A DNA stretch of 64,000 nt from an uncultured Eubacteriales bacterium (GTDB lineage Bacteria > Bacillota > Clostridia > Lachnospirales > Lachnospiraceae), in the NCBI GenBank assembly GCA_951800645.1, contig CATOIK010000013.1, positions 1 to 64,000 on the forward strand, in the 5' to 3' direction. A program made the position numbers and the translations under genes. The notes beneath the pieces were generated by a model. That model did no database searches. It was not told the origin of the DNA and saw nothing but the letters and a program-made list of their open reading frames with translations. How positions within the stretch are numbered: the first letter of the stretch is position 1; every line of letters starts with the position of its first letter. Below are positions 15,990-23,465 of this stretch, piece by piece.

Positions 15990-16026
15990 TGAAAAAAATC
16001 CTTGCTTATACAGACAAGCAAGGATT
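15990..16026 (-). terminator. Terminator of the GntR gene
   Basis: Perfect arms AATCCTTGCTT and AAGCAAGGATT (15997-16026) with an 8-base loop, followed on the minus strand by seven T residues. It lies about 70 bp past the GntR stop, inside the convergent regulator remnant. Confidence 0.85.
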
Positions 16027-16094
16027 AAAATTATGGGACTATGCCTATGAGACCGGCCTCAATGAGCTGGTAATTGAGCGGATGGAGGATTACA

Positions 16095-16787
16095 TCACAC
16101 AGATTGAGATTCCGGTAAAATAAAGTAATCCTTATACTCTACTTCAATGGCATGCTTCATACGGGTCATGCTGATATAAAGATGGGCCTTCAGTGCCTTT
16201 TCCAGGCCTTCCTTGTCCTTCTTTTCCAGCATTTCCAGCAAGGTTTTGTGCTCCCGGATAATCCGGGTGAAATCCGTTTCCGTTACAAAATCCAGCATGC
16301 GGAACCGGGTGTAGTGAAGCTGCTGGGCCTGGATAAAATCCCACAGCTTGGCTTTTCCCACTGCCTCAAACCATAAAGCGTGCATCTGGGCGTCCATGCG
16401 GTAGAACTGATCCGGCTCAAACCCAGGTTCTTCAATTAAAAGCTCCTGGAGCCGGATTTGATGGCGGATTTCCTCATGCAAAAGAGGCGTTGCCACCTCC
16501 ATAAAATCTCCCATTACCATCAGCTCTACTGCCACCCGCATGTAAATCATCTGCCGGATGTCATCCAGATTTAAAAGGGTCACATAGGTTCCGGAATAGG
16601 GAACTGTGCGGACAAATCCCTGCTCCTGCAGACGCCTGAGCGCCTCCCGGACCGGAGTTCGGGAAACATCAAAGCGGGCGCAGATTTCATTTTCACTGAT
16701 GGCCTGTCCCGGTTTCAGCTCCAGGGCCAGGATTTCCCGCTTCAGCACATCAAACACATACTCGCCGCGGTTTCTGTATCCTTCCAT
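16095..16787 (-). CDS. GntR/FadR-family (FCD) transcriptional regulator
   Basis: A 230-residue regulator. The N-terminal winged helix (residues 5-75) contains NEICARFDVSRTPVREALRR followed by LQEQGFV. The all-helical FCD effector domain (about 85-215) usually binds a carboxylate through metal-coordinating His/Asp residues. Start after GGGAGGATA. It lies 59 bp downstream of the SDR gene in the same orientation, and palindromic GntR-like sites lie upstream of that SDR, so it is probably the local repressor of sugar-acid metabolism. Inducer not determined. Confidence 0.9.
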   Translation of the reverse strand: MEGYRNRGEYVFDVLKREILALELKPGQAISENEICARFDVSRTPVREALRRLQEQGFVRTVPYSGTYVTLLNLDDIRQMIYMRVAVELMVMGDFMEVATPLLHEEIRHQIRLQELLIEEPGFEPDQFYRMDAQMHALWFEAVGKAKLWDFIQAQQLHYTRFRMLDFVTETDFTRIIREHKTLLEMLEKKDKEGLEKALKAHLYISMTRMKHAIEVEYKDYFILPESQSV

Positions 16788-16846
16788 TATCCTCCCTTTC
16801 TGCCCTTTAGGGACTTAAGTCCGCATCAATAATTAAAACCACCGAA

Positions 16847-17650
16847 TCAGGACGGCTGTTTTCCGATGTAAGCCTGAATGCCGCCGTCCACATACAGAAT
16901 CTGTCCGTTTACAAAGTTGGAAGCGTCAGATGCCAGGAATACAGCCGGCCCGCCCAGGTCTTCAGCCTCACCCCAGCGGCCAGCCGGAGTCTTGCTTACG
17001 ATAAACTGGTCGAACGGATGTCTGGAACCGTCAGCCTGCTTCTCTCGCAGGGGAGCAGTCTGAGGAGTAGCGATGTAACCAGGTCCGATGCCGTTGCACT
17101 GGATGTTGTACTCGCCGTACTCGGAGCAGATGTTTCTGGTCAGCATCTTAAGGCCTCCCTTTGCAGCCGCATATGCGGAAACGGTCTCCCGGCCAAACTC
17201 AGACATCATGGAGCAGATGTTGATGATCTTGCCATGGCCCTTTTTAATCATAGACGGAATAACTGCCTTAGCAACGATAAACGGAGCATTTAAGTCTACA
17301 TCGATAACCTGACGGAAATCCTTTGCAGACATCTCGATCATGGGGATTCGTTTGATGATGCCGGCGTTGTTTACCAGAATGTCAACTACGCCAACTTCAG
17401 CCTCAATTTTAGCGATCATAGCGTTTACAGCGTCCTCGTCAGTTACATCACAAACATAGCCGTGAGCCTTGATGCCTGCTTCCTCGTAAGCAGCCAGACC
17501 CTTGTCTACCAGCTCCTGCTTGATGTCATTGAACACGATGACAGCGCCTGCGCCTGCCAGCGCCTTAGCGATAGCGAAGCCGATGCCGTAGGAAGCGCCG
17601 GTAACCAGAGCCACTTTGCCGTTCAGGGAATAATTCTTTAAGTAATCCAT
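16847..17650 (-). CDS. SDR oxidoreductase, gluconate 5-dehydrogenase-like
   Basis: A 267-residue classical short-chain dehydrogenase that would reduce 5-ketogluconate or a related keto-sugar acid with NAD(P)H. The nucleotide loop is TGASYGIG (about residues 17-24), the NNAG motif is at about 91-94, and the active site is S..Y-x-x-x-K in SMMSEFGRETVSAYAAAKGG. Overall it resembles Gno/IdnO and KduD enzymes; these cannot be told apart safely. AAAGGAG sets the start. It is followed by an FCD-type GntR gene. No uptake or kinase gene is nearby. Confidence 0.85.
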   Translation of the reverse strand: MDYLKNYSLNGKVALVTGASYGIGFAIAKALAGAGAVIVFNDIKQELVDKGLAAYEEAGIKAHGYVCDVTDEDAVNAMIAKIEAEVGVVDILVNNAGIIKRIPMIEMSAKDFRQVIDVDLNAPFIVAKAVIPSMIKKGHGKIINICSMMSEFGRETVSAYAAAKGGLKMLTRNICSEYGEYNIQCNGIGPGYIATPQTAPLREKQADGSRHPFDQFIVSKTPAGRWGEAEDLGGPAVFLASDASNFVNGQILYVDGGIQAYIGKQPS

Positions 17651-17701
17651 GATAAATTCTCCTTTTCTTTTTCGTTTTTAACTTGAATACTACCTTGATA
17701 A

Positions 17702-17730
17702 TTGTACACAAGTTATCTATGTGTATACAT
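17702..17730. promoter_or_regulatory. Candidate GntR operators upstream of the SDR gene
   Basis: TTGTACACAA (17702-17711) and the perfect palindrome TGTATACA (17722-17729) lie 50-80 bp upstream of the SDR start. Both match the T-G-T..A-C-A form of FCD-type GntR boxes. A TACAAT -10-like hexamer on the minus strand overlaps the first. Confidence 0.5.
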
Positions 17731-17803
17731 TACCACGATTCGCCAGAGAATACAAGAGCAACTTTATACAAATCCCAGCCTTTTCATTTGTACATATCGT
17801 CAG

Positions 17804-17884
17804 TTACCCCACCAGGTTTTTATACTGCACCATCTTCCAGTCTGCATAAACCGCCGCGAAAAGCTCTGTAAACAGTGATGCCAT
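17804..17884 (-). other. Short unrecognised coding-like frame in a 460-bp gap
   Basis: The gap 17651-18112 holds the GntR sites, this frame, a terminator and repeat copy C. The 26-residue frame (MASLFTELFAAVYADWKMVQ, then YKNLVG) looks protein-like at its C-terminal end but has no ribosome binding site. It is probably the tail of a lost gene. Confidence 0.25.
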
Positions 17885-17901
17885 AGTAATGTAACTCTGG
17901 C

Positions 17902-17945
17902 AAAAACAGTCCCCTGGCTTTAACACATACCAGGGGACTGTTTTT
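17902..17945 (-). terminator. Strong bidirectional terminator
   Basis: Perfect 16-bp arms AAAAACAGTCCCCTGG and CCAGGGGACTGTTTTT with a 12-base loop. It lies downstream of xdhC on the minus strand, beyond repeat copy C, and is the probable end of the purine operon. Confidence 0.85.
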
Positions 17946-17950
17946 CATTT

Positions 17951-18074
17951 TCCAGGAAATTGCACCCTATAAAGTAAGAAACCTCCGGCGGATGCACACT
18001 TCGCGCCTAAGGAAACTGCCTGCTGACGCAGACCGCTCCGGCGCGAGAGTCCGGTTCACCGGACTCTCTGTTCT
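17951..18074 (-). repeat. Dispersed ~124-bp hairpin repeat, copy C
   Basis: Collinear over its length with copies A and B but more diverged. It keeps the hairpin arms AGAGTCCGGT/ACCGGACTCT, the CACTTCGCGC and CTGCTGACGCAG cores and the AGAACA end, while the terminal CATAGG/CCTATG hairpin is degraded. It lies 38 bp past the xdhC stop. Confidence 0.85.
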
Positions 18075-18112
18075 TTTCTACGATTCCCTTAAAGAGTAAA
18101 CTTTTTCTATTC

Positions 18113-18607
18113 TTAAGTTTGCTCCTCATTCACCGTCCGATACACTTCTTCCACAATCCGTTCCATAGCGTCCAGGATCTTCTCGTATCCGGTGCACCGG
18201 CACAGGTGGCCGGAAATCAGCTTGCGAAGCTCATCCCGGTTATACTTCTTTCCGGTGCCAACAATCTCCACGGCGCTCATAATCAGGCCTGGGGTGCAAA
18301 AGCCGCACTGAACCGCCGCTTCCTCCACAAACGCTTTTTGGATAGGAGACAGCTCTCCATTTGGCCCTTTTAAGCCCTCTACCGTCATAATGCTGCGGCC
18401 CTCTGCCCACATAGTCAGGTAGATGCAGCTATCCACAGCCTCCCCATCTACCAGAACCGTACAGGCGCCGCACTCTCCTACCTCGCAGCCCTTCTTCACA
18501 GAAGTCAGCCCCAGCCGGTTGCGCAGGGTATCCAAAAGGGATTCCCGCTCATCTACAGCCAACTCCCGCCAGGTTCCGTTTACTGTCATATGAACAATTT
18601 TAAGCAT
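18113..18607 (-). CDS. xdhC: Xanthine dehydrogenase, [2Fe-2S] subunit
   Basis: A 164-residue ferredoxin-type subunit of the xanthine oxidase family. The plant-type cluster ligands are in GCEVGECGACTVLVDGE followed by CIYL. The second cluster lies in a four-helix domain with CGFCTPGLIMSA and HLCRCTGY. It relays electrons from molybdopterin to FAD. It overlaps the FAD subunit gene by 8 bp and is the last gene of the purine operon. Subunit letters vary among organisms; here it is named for the small iron-sulphur subunit. Confidence 0.93.
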   Translation of the reverse strand: MLKIVHMTVNGTWRELAVDERESLLDTLRNRLGLTSVKKGCEVGECGACTVLVDGEAVDSCIYLTMWAEGRSIMTVEGLKGPNGELSPIQKAFVEEAAVQCGFCTPGLIMSAVEIVGTGKKYNRDELRKLISGHLCRCTGYEKILDAMERIVEEVYRTVNEEQT

Positions 18608-19490
18608 TCATTATCCCTCCCCCTCGTTCAACTGCTTCTTTCAATGCCCGTCTGGCCAGTTCTCCAATCAGTTGAATCCGGAATTCCTTAGACGCCCGCC
18701 AGGAGCTTCGGGGATTTACCTCTGTGAGAGCTGTTTCCACAAACCGCTCCACAGCTTCCATATCTCCTACCCTGCTGCCCTTTAAAACCGCCTCTGCCTT
18801 TCTGCACCGCAGAGGCGTAGGACCTGCCACACCATAGCCTAAACGCCCATCTTCGATTCTGGTTTTATCCTCTGACAGCTTTACCCGCACAGCGCAGCCC
18901 AGGGTGGCAATCTCCATAGCCCTCCGCTTGCCGTACTTTTTGTAAACGCCGTGCCAGCCTTCAAAATTCTCTTTCCGTATCAGGAAATACTTACAGATTT
19001 CCCGCCGGTCTCTTACCGTCCGGCCCGGCCCGGTGTAAAACTGGCTGATAGGCACAATCCGTTCTCCCTCTGGCCCTTCCAAAACCAGCTCTGCATCCAA
19101 AGTCCACATAGTAGAAGCCGAATCTGCAGAGGTGGCGCCGTTGCAGATATTTCCGCCTATGGTAGCCACATTCCGGATCTGCGGCCCGCCTACAGTGTCT
19201 GCCGCCTCTCCCAGCATGGGAAGGTATTTCTGAATCAGCGGGTCATTGGTAATATGAGAAAAGGCCGTGGCTGCCCCAATTTTTATATCACCTGAGTCAG
19301 TCAGCTCTACTCCCTTCAGCTCCGGAATTTTCTGGATAGACACCAGGCTGCAGCCTGCGTCCTTTCCCTCCCGCACCCGGATCAGCACATCGGTGCCGCC
19401 GCTGATCACCTGAGCCTTCTCATCCTGCGACAGGGCCCGGATGGCATCCTCCACGCTTTTTGCTTCATAAAACGACTGAATATCAAACAT
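18600..19490 (-). CDS. xdhB: Xanthine dehydrogenase, FAD-binding subunit
   Basis: A 296-residue FAD subunit. The FAD-binding domain (about 1-170) shows KAQVISGGTDVLIRVREG and the diagnostic GGPQIRNVATIGGNICNGAT, which contacts the FAD pyrophosphate. The CO-dehydrogenase flavoprotein C-terminal domain occupies about 175-285. It passes electrons to NAD+ or another acceptor. AAAGGAG sets the start. It is 20 bp downstream of xdhA and overlaps xdhC, so translation is coupled. Confidence 0.94.
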   Translation of the reverse strand: MFDIQSFYEAKSVEDAIRALSQDEKAQVISGGTDVLIRVREGKDAGCSLVSIQKIPELKGVELTDSGDIKIGAATAFSHITNDPLIQKYLPMLGEAADTVGGPQIRNVATIGGNICNGATSADSASTMWTLDAELVLEGPEGERIVPISQFYTGPGRTVRDRREICKYFLIRKENFEGWHGVYKKYGKRRAMEIATLGCAVRVKLSEDKTRIEDGRLGYGVAGPTPLRCRKAEAVLKGSRVGDMEAVERFVETALTEVNPRSSWRASKEFRIQLIGELARRALKEAVERGGGIMNA

Positions 19491-19510
19491 GAATTTCCAT
19501 CTCCTTTCCC

Positions 19511-21937
19511 TTAAATCAGGCTCTGAGCCTTAAACGCCGCCGTCAGCCGCTGAGCCGTCATAGGCGTCACATTCATATGTACTCCGGTTGCATGAAGAAT
19601 AGCATTCCGGATAGCCGGCGCCACCGGGATAGCCGGCGGTTCTCCCAGAGATTTATTGCCATAAGGCCCGGTAGGGTCTTCCAACTGGATAAATTCCACA
19701 TCCAGATCCGGCACATCCATGGCCGTGGGAATCTTGTAATCCAGCAGGTTGTCATTCAGTACCCGCCCTGTCTTTTCATCTACCAGCATTTCCTCAGAAA
19801 GTCCGTATCCCAGTCCCATGCTCATGCCGCCTTCCACCTGGCCCTCTGCCAGCTTCGGGTTAATGAGAATGCCGGAATCGTGGACATTGATAATCTTCTT
19901 TACATGAACCAGCCCCAGAGGCATATCCACCTCAACATCTACAAAACAGCAGCCGGAAGCGAAAGTATTATCCTTGCAGTGATTGGTTACCTCTGCCGTA
20001 ATATGCTGGGAGCGGTCCAGAGAATAAACCGATGTTTCCGCCACCACAGCCACATCAAACAGCTTCGGTGCGCCGCCGGTTACTACCACCTGATTTTCCA
20101 CAATATCAAGCATTTCTGCAGTTATCTGATCCTCAGCGGAAAGCCCCAAAGCTTCCCTCATCCTTCCTGCCGCCTGTCTCACCGTCCCGCCGTGAATGGT
20201 CTTTGCCAGATCTGTCTCTGCGTAGTTTAACATGTATGCAGCATACTCTAAGATCCGCTCACGCAGAACCTGGCCGCATTTCTTACAGGCCATGCCGGAA
20301 ACATAGGTCTGCCGGGAGGCATAAGCTCCGGTGTCAAAGGGCGTAGTGTCTGTGTCCTGAGTAGAAACCACATACACCCGGTCAAAGGTCAGTCCTGTGG
20401 CCTCTGCCGCCATCTGGGAAAACACCGTATCTGCTCCCTGGCCAATCTCCGTAGCTCCCATGCAAAGCTGCAGGGAGCCGTCCTGGTTCAGTACCATCCG
20501 CACAGACGCAGTCTCCAGGGAAATGGGGTAAACGCCGGTCTTGTAGCAGAAAATCGCCATGCCTACGCCTCGCCGCACCGGGCCGGTCTGATTTGCATAG
20601 GCTTTCCGCTTCTCATCCCAACAGATTCTCTCCCGCCCCCGCTCAATACACTGCTTCAGTCCGTAAGAATGGAATGCAATGCCGTTGGCCGGGTCTACAA
20701 ACCCTTCTCCCATACAATTTTTAAGCCGGAAATCGCAGGGATCCATGCCGATTTTCTCCGCCAGATCATCTGTCAGACACTCGGCAAACCAGTCTGCCTG
20801 AGGAATCCCATAGGCCCGCATGGCCCCGGCAGTAGGCGATGAAGTGTAAACTGTGCTGCAGTCCACCTCGCATCCTAATTCATCCTGATACAAATCCTTA
20901 AATACATTGCCGCAGTTGGCACAGATAGCGTGGCCATGGGAAGCATATCCGCCGTTGTTGGCATAGGCATCCAGCTTTCTTGCCAGCAGTTTTCCGTCTT
21001 TTGTTGCCGCCCCTTTGCATCGTCCTAAAATCGCATGGCGGGTTCTGGTACTGCAGATGGTCTCCTCTCTGCTGATTTCCAGCCGGACCGGATGACCGCC
21101 TACCGCCATAGTCAAAAAAGCATTTAACGGTTCATACAGTACATCCTGCTTGTTTCCGAAGCCGCCGCCAATATAAGGCTTGATAATCCGAATCTTTCCA
21201 ATATCGATCCCCAGAGCCTGTGCCGTACACCGCCGTACAATATGGGGAATCTGGGTAGATGAGGTGATGGTAACCTTTCCGTTTACATCCACATAAGCCC
21301 AGGAAACCGGCAGTTCCAGATGGCAGTGGGAAATCCTGGGCGTGTCATAATCTGCTTCTACCAACACCAGATTTTCCTCTCCGTACTGCTCCTTTGCCTG
21401 ACGAAGGCCTTCTTCAAAAGTAAAATCCGACGGTCCCATAGTCATATGGGAATGGACAATCACATTGTCCTTTCGTATATCCGGATGCAGCGGCGTGGCG
21501 CCTTCCCTCATAGCCGCCTCTACCGTTACAATCGGCTCATACTCCTCATATTCTGCCTTTACCAGTCGGGCAGCGCGGGCAGCAGCCACCTCATCTGTGG
21601 CAATTACAGCGGCGATGTCATCGCCATATATCCGCACTCTCTGATTTAAAATTTTCCGGTCGCAGATGTCCTGATGCTTTTCCTCCACGCTCCAGGGATG
21701 CCCTGCCGTAGGGAACTGACAATCCGGCACATCAAAACAGGTAACAATTTTAATTACTCCCGGAACCTTTAAGGCTTCCTCCAGATCAAAACTCTTTACT
21801 AATCCGTTGGCAATGGTAGAGTGAACCACTTTTCCGTGATAAATATCCCTGGGTTCTAAGTCTGCGCTGTATTTTGCCTCGCCGGTAACCTTCCCCCAGG
21901 CGTCCACCCGCTGCATTTCTTTTCCTACAACACCCAT
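19511..21937 (-). CDS. xdhA: Xanthine dehydrogenase, molybdopterin-binding subunit
   Basis: An 808-residue catalytic subunit of the xanthine oxidase family, hydroxylating hypoxanthine/xanthine at molybdenum. The N-terminal a/b hammerhead domain begins MGVVGKEMQRVDAWGKVTGE. Cofactor-binding stretches include KPYIGGGFGNKQD, AMRAYGIPQADWFAE, MGATEIGQGADTVFSQMAAE, and the active-site Glu lies in NKSLGEPPAIPVAPAI. Related enzymes with other purine or nicotinate substrates exist, but the guanine and adenine deaminases upstream make xanthine the best substrate. No cofactor-insertion gene (XdhC/MocA-like) is present locally. Confidence 0.92.
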   Translation of the reverse strand: MGVVGKEMQRVDAWGKVTGEAKYSADLEPRDIYHGKVVHSTIANGLVKSFDLEEALKVPGVIKIVTCFDVPDCQFPTAGHPWSVEEKHQDICDRKILNQRVRIYGDDIAAVIATDEVAAARAARLVKAEYEEYEPIVTVEAAMREGATPLHPDIRKDNVIVHSHMTMGPSDFTFEEGLRQAKEQYGEENLVLVEADYDTPRISHCHLELPVSWAYVDVNGKVTITSSTQIPHIVRRCTAQALGIDIGKIRIIKPYIGGGFGNKQDVLYEPLNAFLTMAVGGHPVRLEISREETICSTRTRHAILGRCKGAATKDGKLLARKLDAYANNGGYASHGHAICANCGNVFKDLYQDELGCEVDCSTVYTSSPTAGAMRAYGIPQADWFAECLTDDLAEKIGMDPCDFRLKNCMGEGFVDPANGIAFHSYGLKQCIERGRERICWDEKRKAYANQTGPVRRGVGMAIFCYKTGVYPISLETASVRMVLNQDGSLQLCMGATEIGQGADTVFSQMAAEATGLTFDRVYVVSTQDTDTTPFDTGAYASRQTYVSGMACKKCGQVLRERILEYAAYMLNYAETDLAKTIHGGTVRQAAGRMREALGLSAEDQITAEMLDIVENQVVVTGGAPKLFDVAVVAETSVYSLDRSQHITAEVTNHCKDNTFASGCCFVDVEVDMPLGLVHVKKIINVHDSGILINPKLAEGQVEGGMSMGLGYGLSEEMLVDEKTGRVLNDNLLDYKIPTAMDVPDLDVEFIQLEDPTGPYGNKSLGEPPAIPVAPAIRNAILHATGVHMNVTPMTAQRLTAAFKAQSLI

Positions 21938-21969
21938 GCTCTCCCTCCTTTTTTCTATTTAGATACAGC

Positions 21970-22016
21970 GGGGGGATGCCGCCAAATGCACTTGCACACA
22001 TTTTTCGCATCCCCCC
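21970..22016 (-). terminator. GC-rich intercistronic hairpin between permease and xdhA
   Basis: Perfect 10-bp arms GGGGGGATGC and GCATCCCCCC enclose a further AAATG..CATTT stem. On the minus strand no T run follows, so it is a weak terminator at best. It may serve as an RNA processing or stabilising element that sets permease versus dehydrogenase levels. Confidence 0.55.
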
Positions 22017-22052
22017 AAGCCGTAACTCTCTTTCTATTTATAATCTGCGTCT

Positions 22053-23426
22053 TTACAGGAATATGTACTTTGCCACAAACAGGATTGCCAGCACATACAT
22101 CAGGGCGCTGATCTTCTTGTCTTTTGCCTTTCCGGTTACCAGGTTGATCACTACATAAGAGATAACGCCCATAGCGATACCTTCGGAAATGCTGTACATA
22201 AACGGCATTGCGATGATAGCGATATAGCAGGGAATTGCCTCTGTAAAATCGTTGAAATCAATCTTGGTAATAGAGGTAAGCATCAGGAAACCAACCACTA
22301 TCAGAGCCGGAGCCGTTGCAAAGGACGGAATTGCCAAAAAGATTGGAGACAGGAACAGGGACAGACCGAATAACAGAGCTGCCACAACTGCCGTCAGACC
22401 GGTACGGCCGCCTTCTGCCACGCCGGAGGCGCTCTCTACGAAAGTGGTGGTAGTGGAAGTACCCAGCATTGCACCTACGGAAGTACCAACTGCATCGGAT
22501 AACAAAGCGCCGCGGATTTTTGGAAGCTTGCCGTCTTTATCCAGCATATCTGCCTTGGAAGCCACGCCAATCAAGGTTCCCAGAGTATCAAACATATCTA
22601 CAAACAGGAAAGCAAACAAAATGGCAAAGAATTCCAGGTTGAAAATTTTAGAAAAGTCCATCTGCATAAAGGTAGGAGCCAGACTGGGAACGCTGATGCC
22701 ATTGGAGAAATCCGGAAGCAGACTGAACATGCCGATTTCCGGGTTTACCTTGTAAAGACCAGTAAGCTGGCAGATGATGCCCAGTCCCCAGGTAATTAAA
22801 ATACCCCAAAGGATATTGCCCTTTACGCCTTTTACAACCAGCACGCCGGTAATCAGGATGCCCAGCATAGCTAAAAGAACGGTGATGCCCTCGCTGTTAA
22901 ACAGGCCGCTGGCTACAGAATTCTTAAAGGAATAAACGGTTACCAGAGTAGCGCTGTCCACTACAATCTTTGCGTTCTGCAGACCGATGAATGCGATAAA
23001 CAGACCGATACCTACAGACACGCCGTGCTTTAAGTTCATGGGAATGGCATTGAAAATAGCCTCACGCACATTGGTTAAAGACAGCACAATGAAGATAAGG
23101 CCTTCCAGGAATACGGCTGCCAGAGCCATCTGCCAGGTGTAGCCCATCTGCAAAACTACGGTATAGGCAAAGTAAGCGTTTAAGCCCATGCCGGGAGCCA
23201 GTACAAAAGGATAGTTAGCAAATGCCGCCATAAACAAGGTTGCAATAAGCGATGCCAAAGCCGTAGCTGTAAAAACTGCACCGCTGTCCATACCGGCTGC
23301 ACTTAAAATGTTGGGATTGACCGCCAGAATGTAGGCCATGGTCATAAAGGTGGTTACACCGGCGATGATTTCTGTCTTCACATCTGTGTGGTTTTCCTTC
23401 AAGTGAAACAGTTTGTCAAGATTCAT
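22053..23426 (-). CDS. NCS2-family purine permease (AzgA type)
   Basis: A 457-residue polytopic membrane protein with about 12-14 hydrophobic segments, of the AzgA/PbuG branch that imports adenine, guanine or hypoxanthine with protons. Family marks are EIIAGVTTFMTMAYILAVNP at the N-terminus, APGMGLNAYFAYTV, and FVDMFDTLGTLIGVASKAD in the middle. It is 39 bp downstream of the adenine deaminase and 115 bp upstream of xdhA, separated from the latter by a strong hairpin. It supplies substrate to the deaminases and dehydrogenase around it. Confidence 0.93.
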   Translation of the reverse strand: MNLDKLFHLKENHTDVKTEIIAGVTTFMTMAYILAVNPNILSAAGMDSGAVFTATALASLIATLFMAAFANYPFVLAPGMGLNAYFAYTVVLQMGYTWQMALAAVFLEGLIFIVLSLTNVREAIFNAIPMNLKHGVSVGIGLFIAFIGLQNAKIVVDSATLVTVYSFKNSVASGLFNSEGITVLLAMLGILITGVLVVKGVKGNILWGILITWGLGIICQLTGLYKVNPEIGMFSLLPDFSNGISVPSLAPTFMQMDFSKIFNLEFFAILFAFLFVDMFDTLGTLIGVASKADMLDKDGKLPKIRGALLSDAVGTSVGAMLGTSTTTTFVESASGVAEGGRTGLTAVVAALLFGLSLFLSPIFLAIPSFATAPALIVVGFLMLTSITKIDFNDFTEAIPCYIAIIAMPFMYSISEGIAMGVISYVVINLVTGKAKDKKISALMYVLAILFVAKYIFL

Positions 23427-23465
23427 AAATTTCCCTCCTATTCCATATTCCCTTTAAAATAAGTT

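Larger units (their letters stand above)
15744..16123 (+). pseudogene. MerR-type regulator effector domain, split by a 124-bp repeat
   Basis: Before the repeat the plus strand reads GLHIQPAGTYLQAFYKSSW then DKLSER. After it the plus strand reads KILAYTDKQGLKLWDYAYE, TGLNELVIERMEDYITQIEI and PVK-stop. Together these give the continuous C-terminal half of a MerR/GyrI-like effector domain, with the joint at Glu-Arg-Tyr-Glu. The first part stops at a TAG created exactly at the repeat junction. No N-terminal DNA-binding region is left upstream, so the gene had also lost its 5' part. The last 29 bp overlap the convergent GntR gene. Confidence 0.55.
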
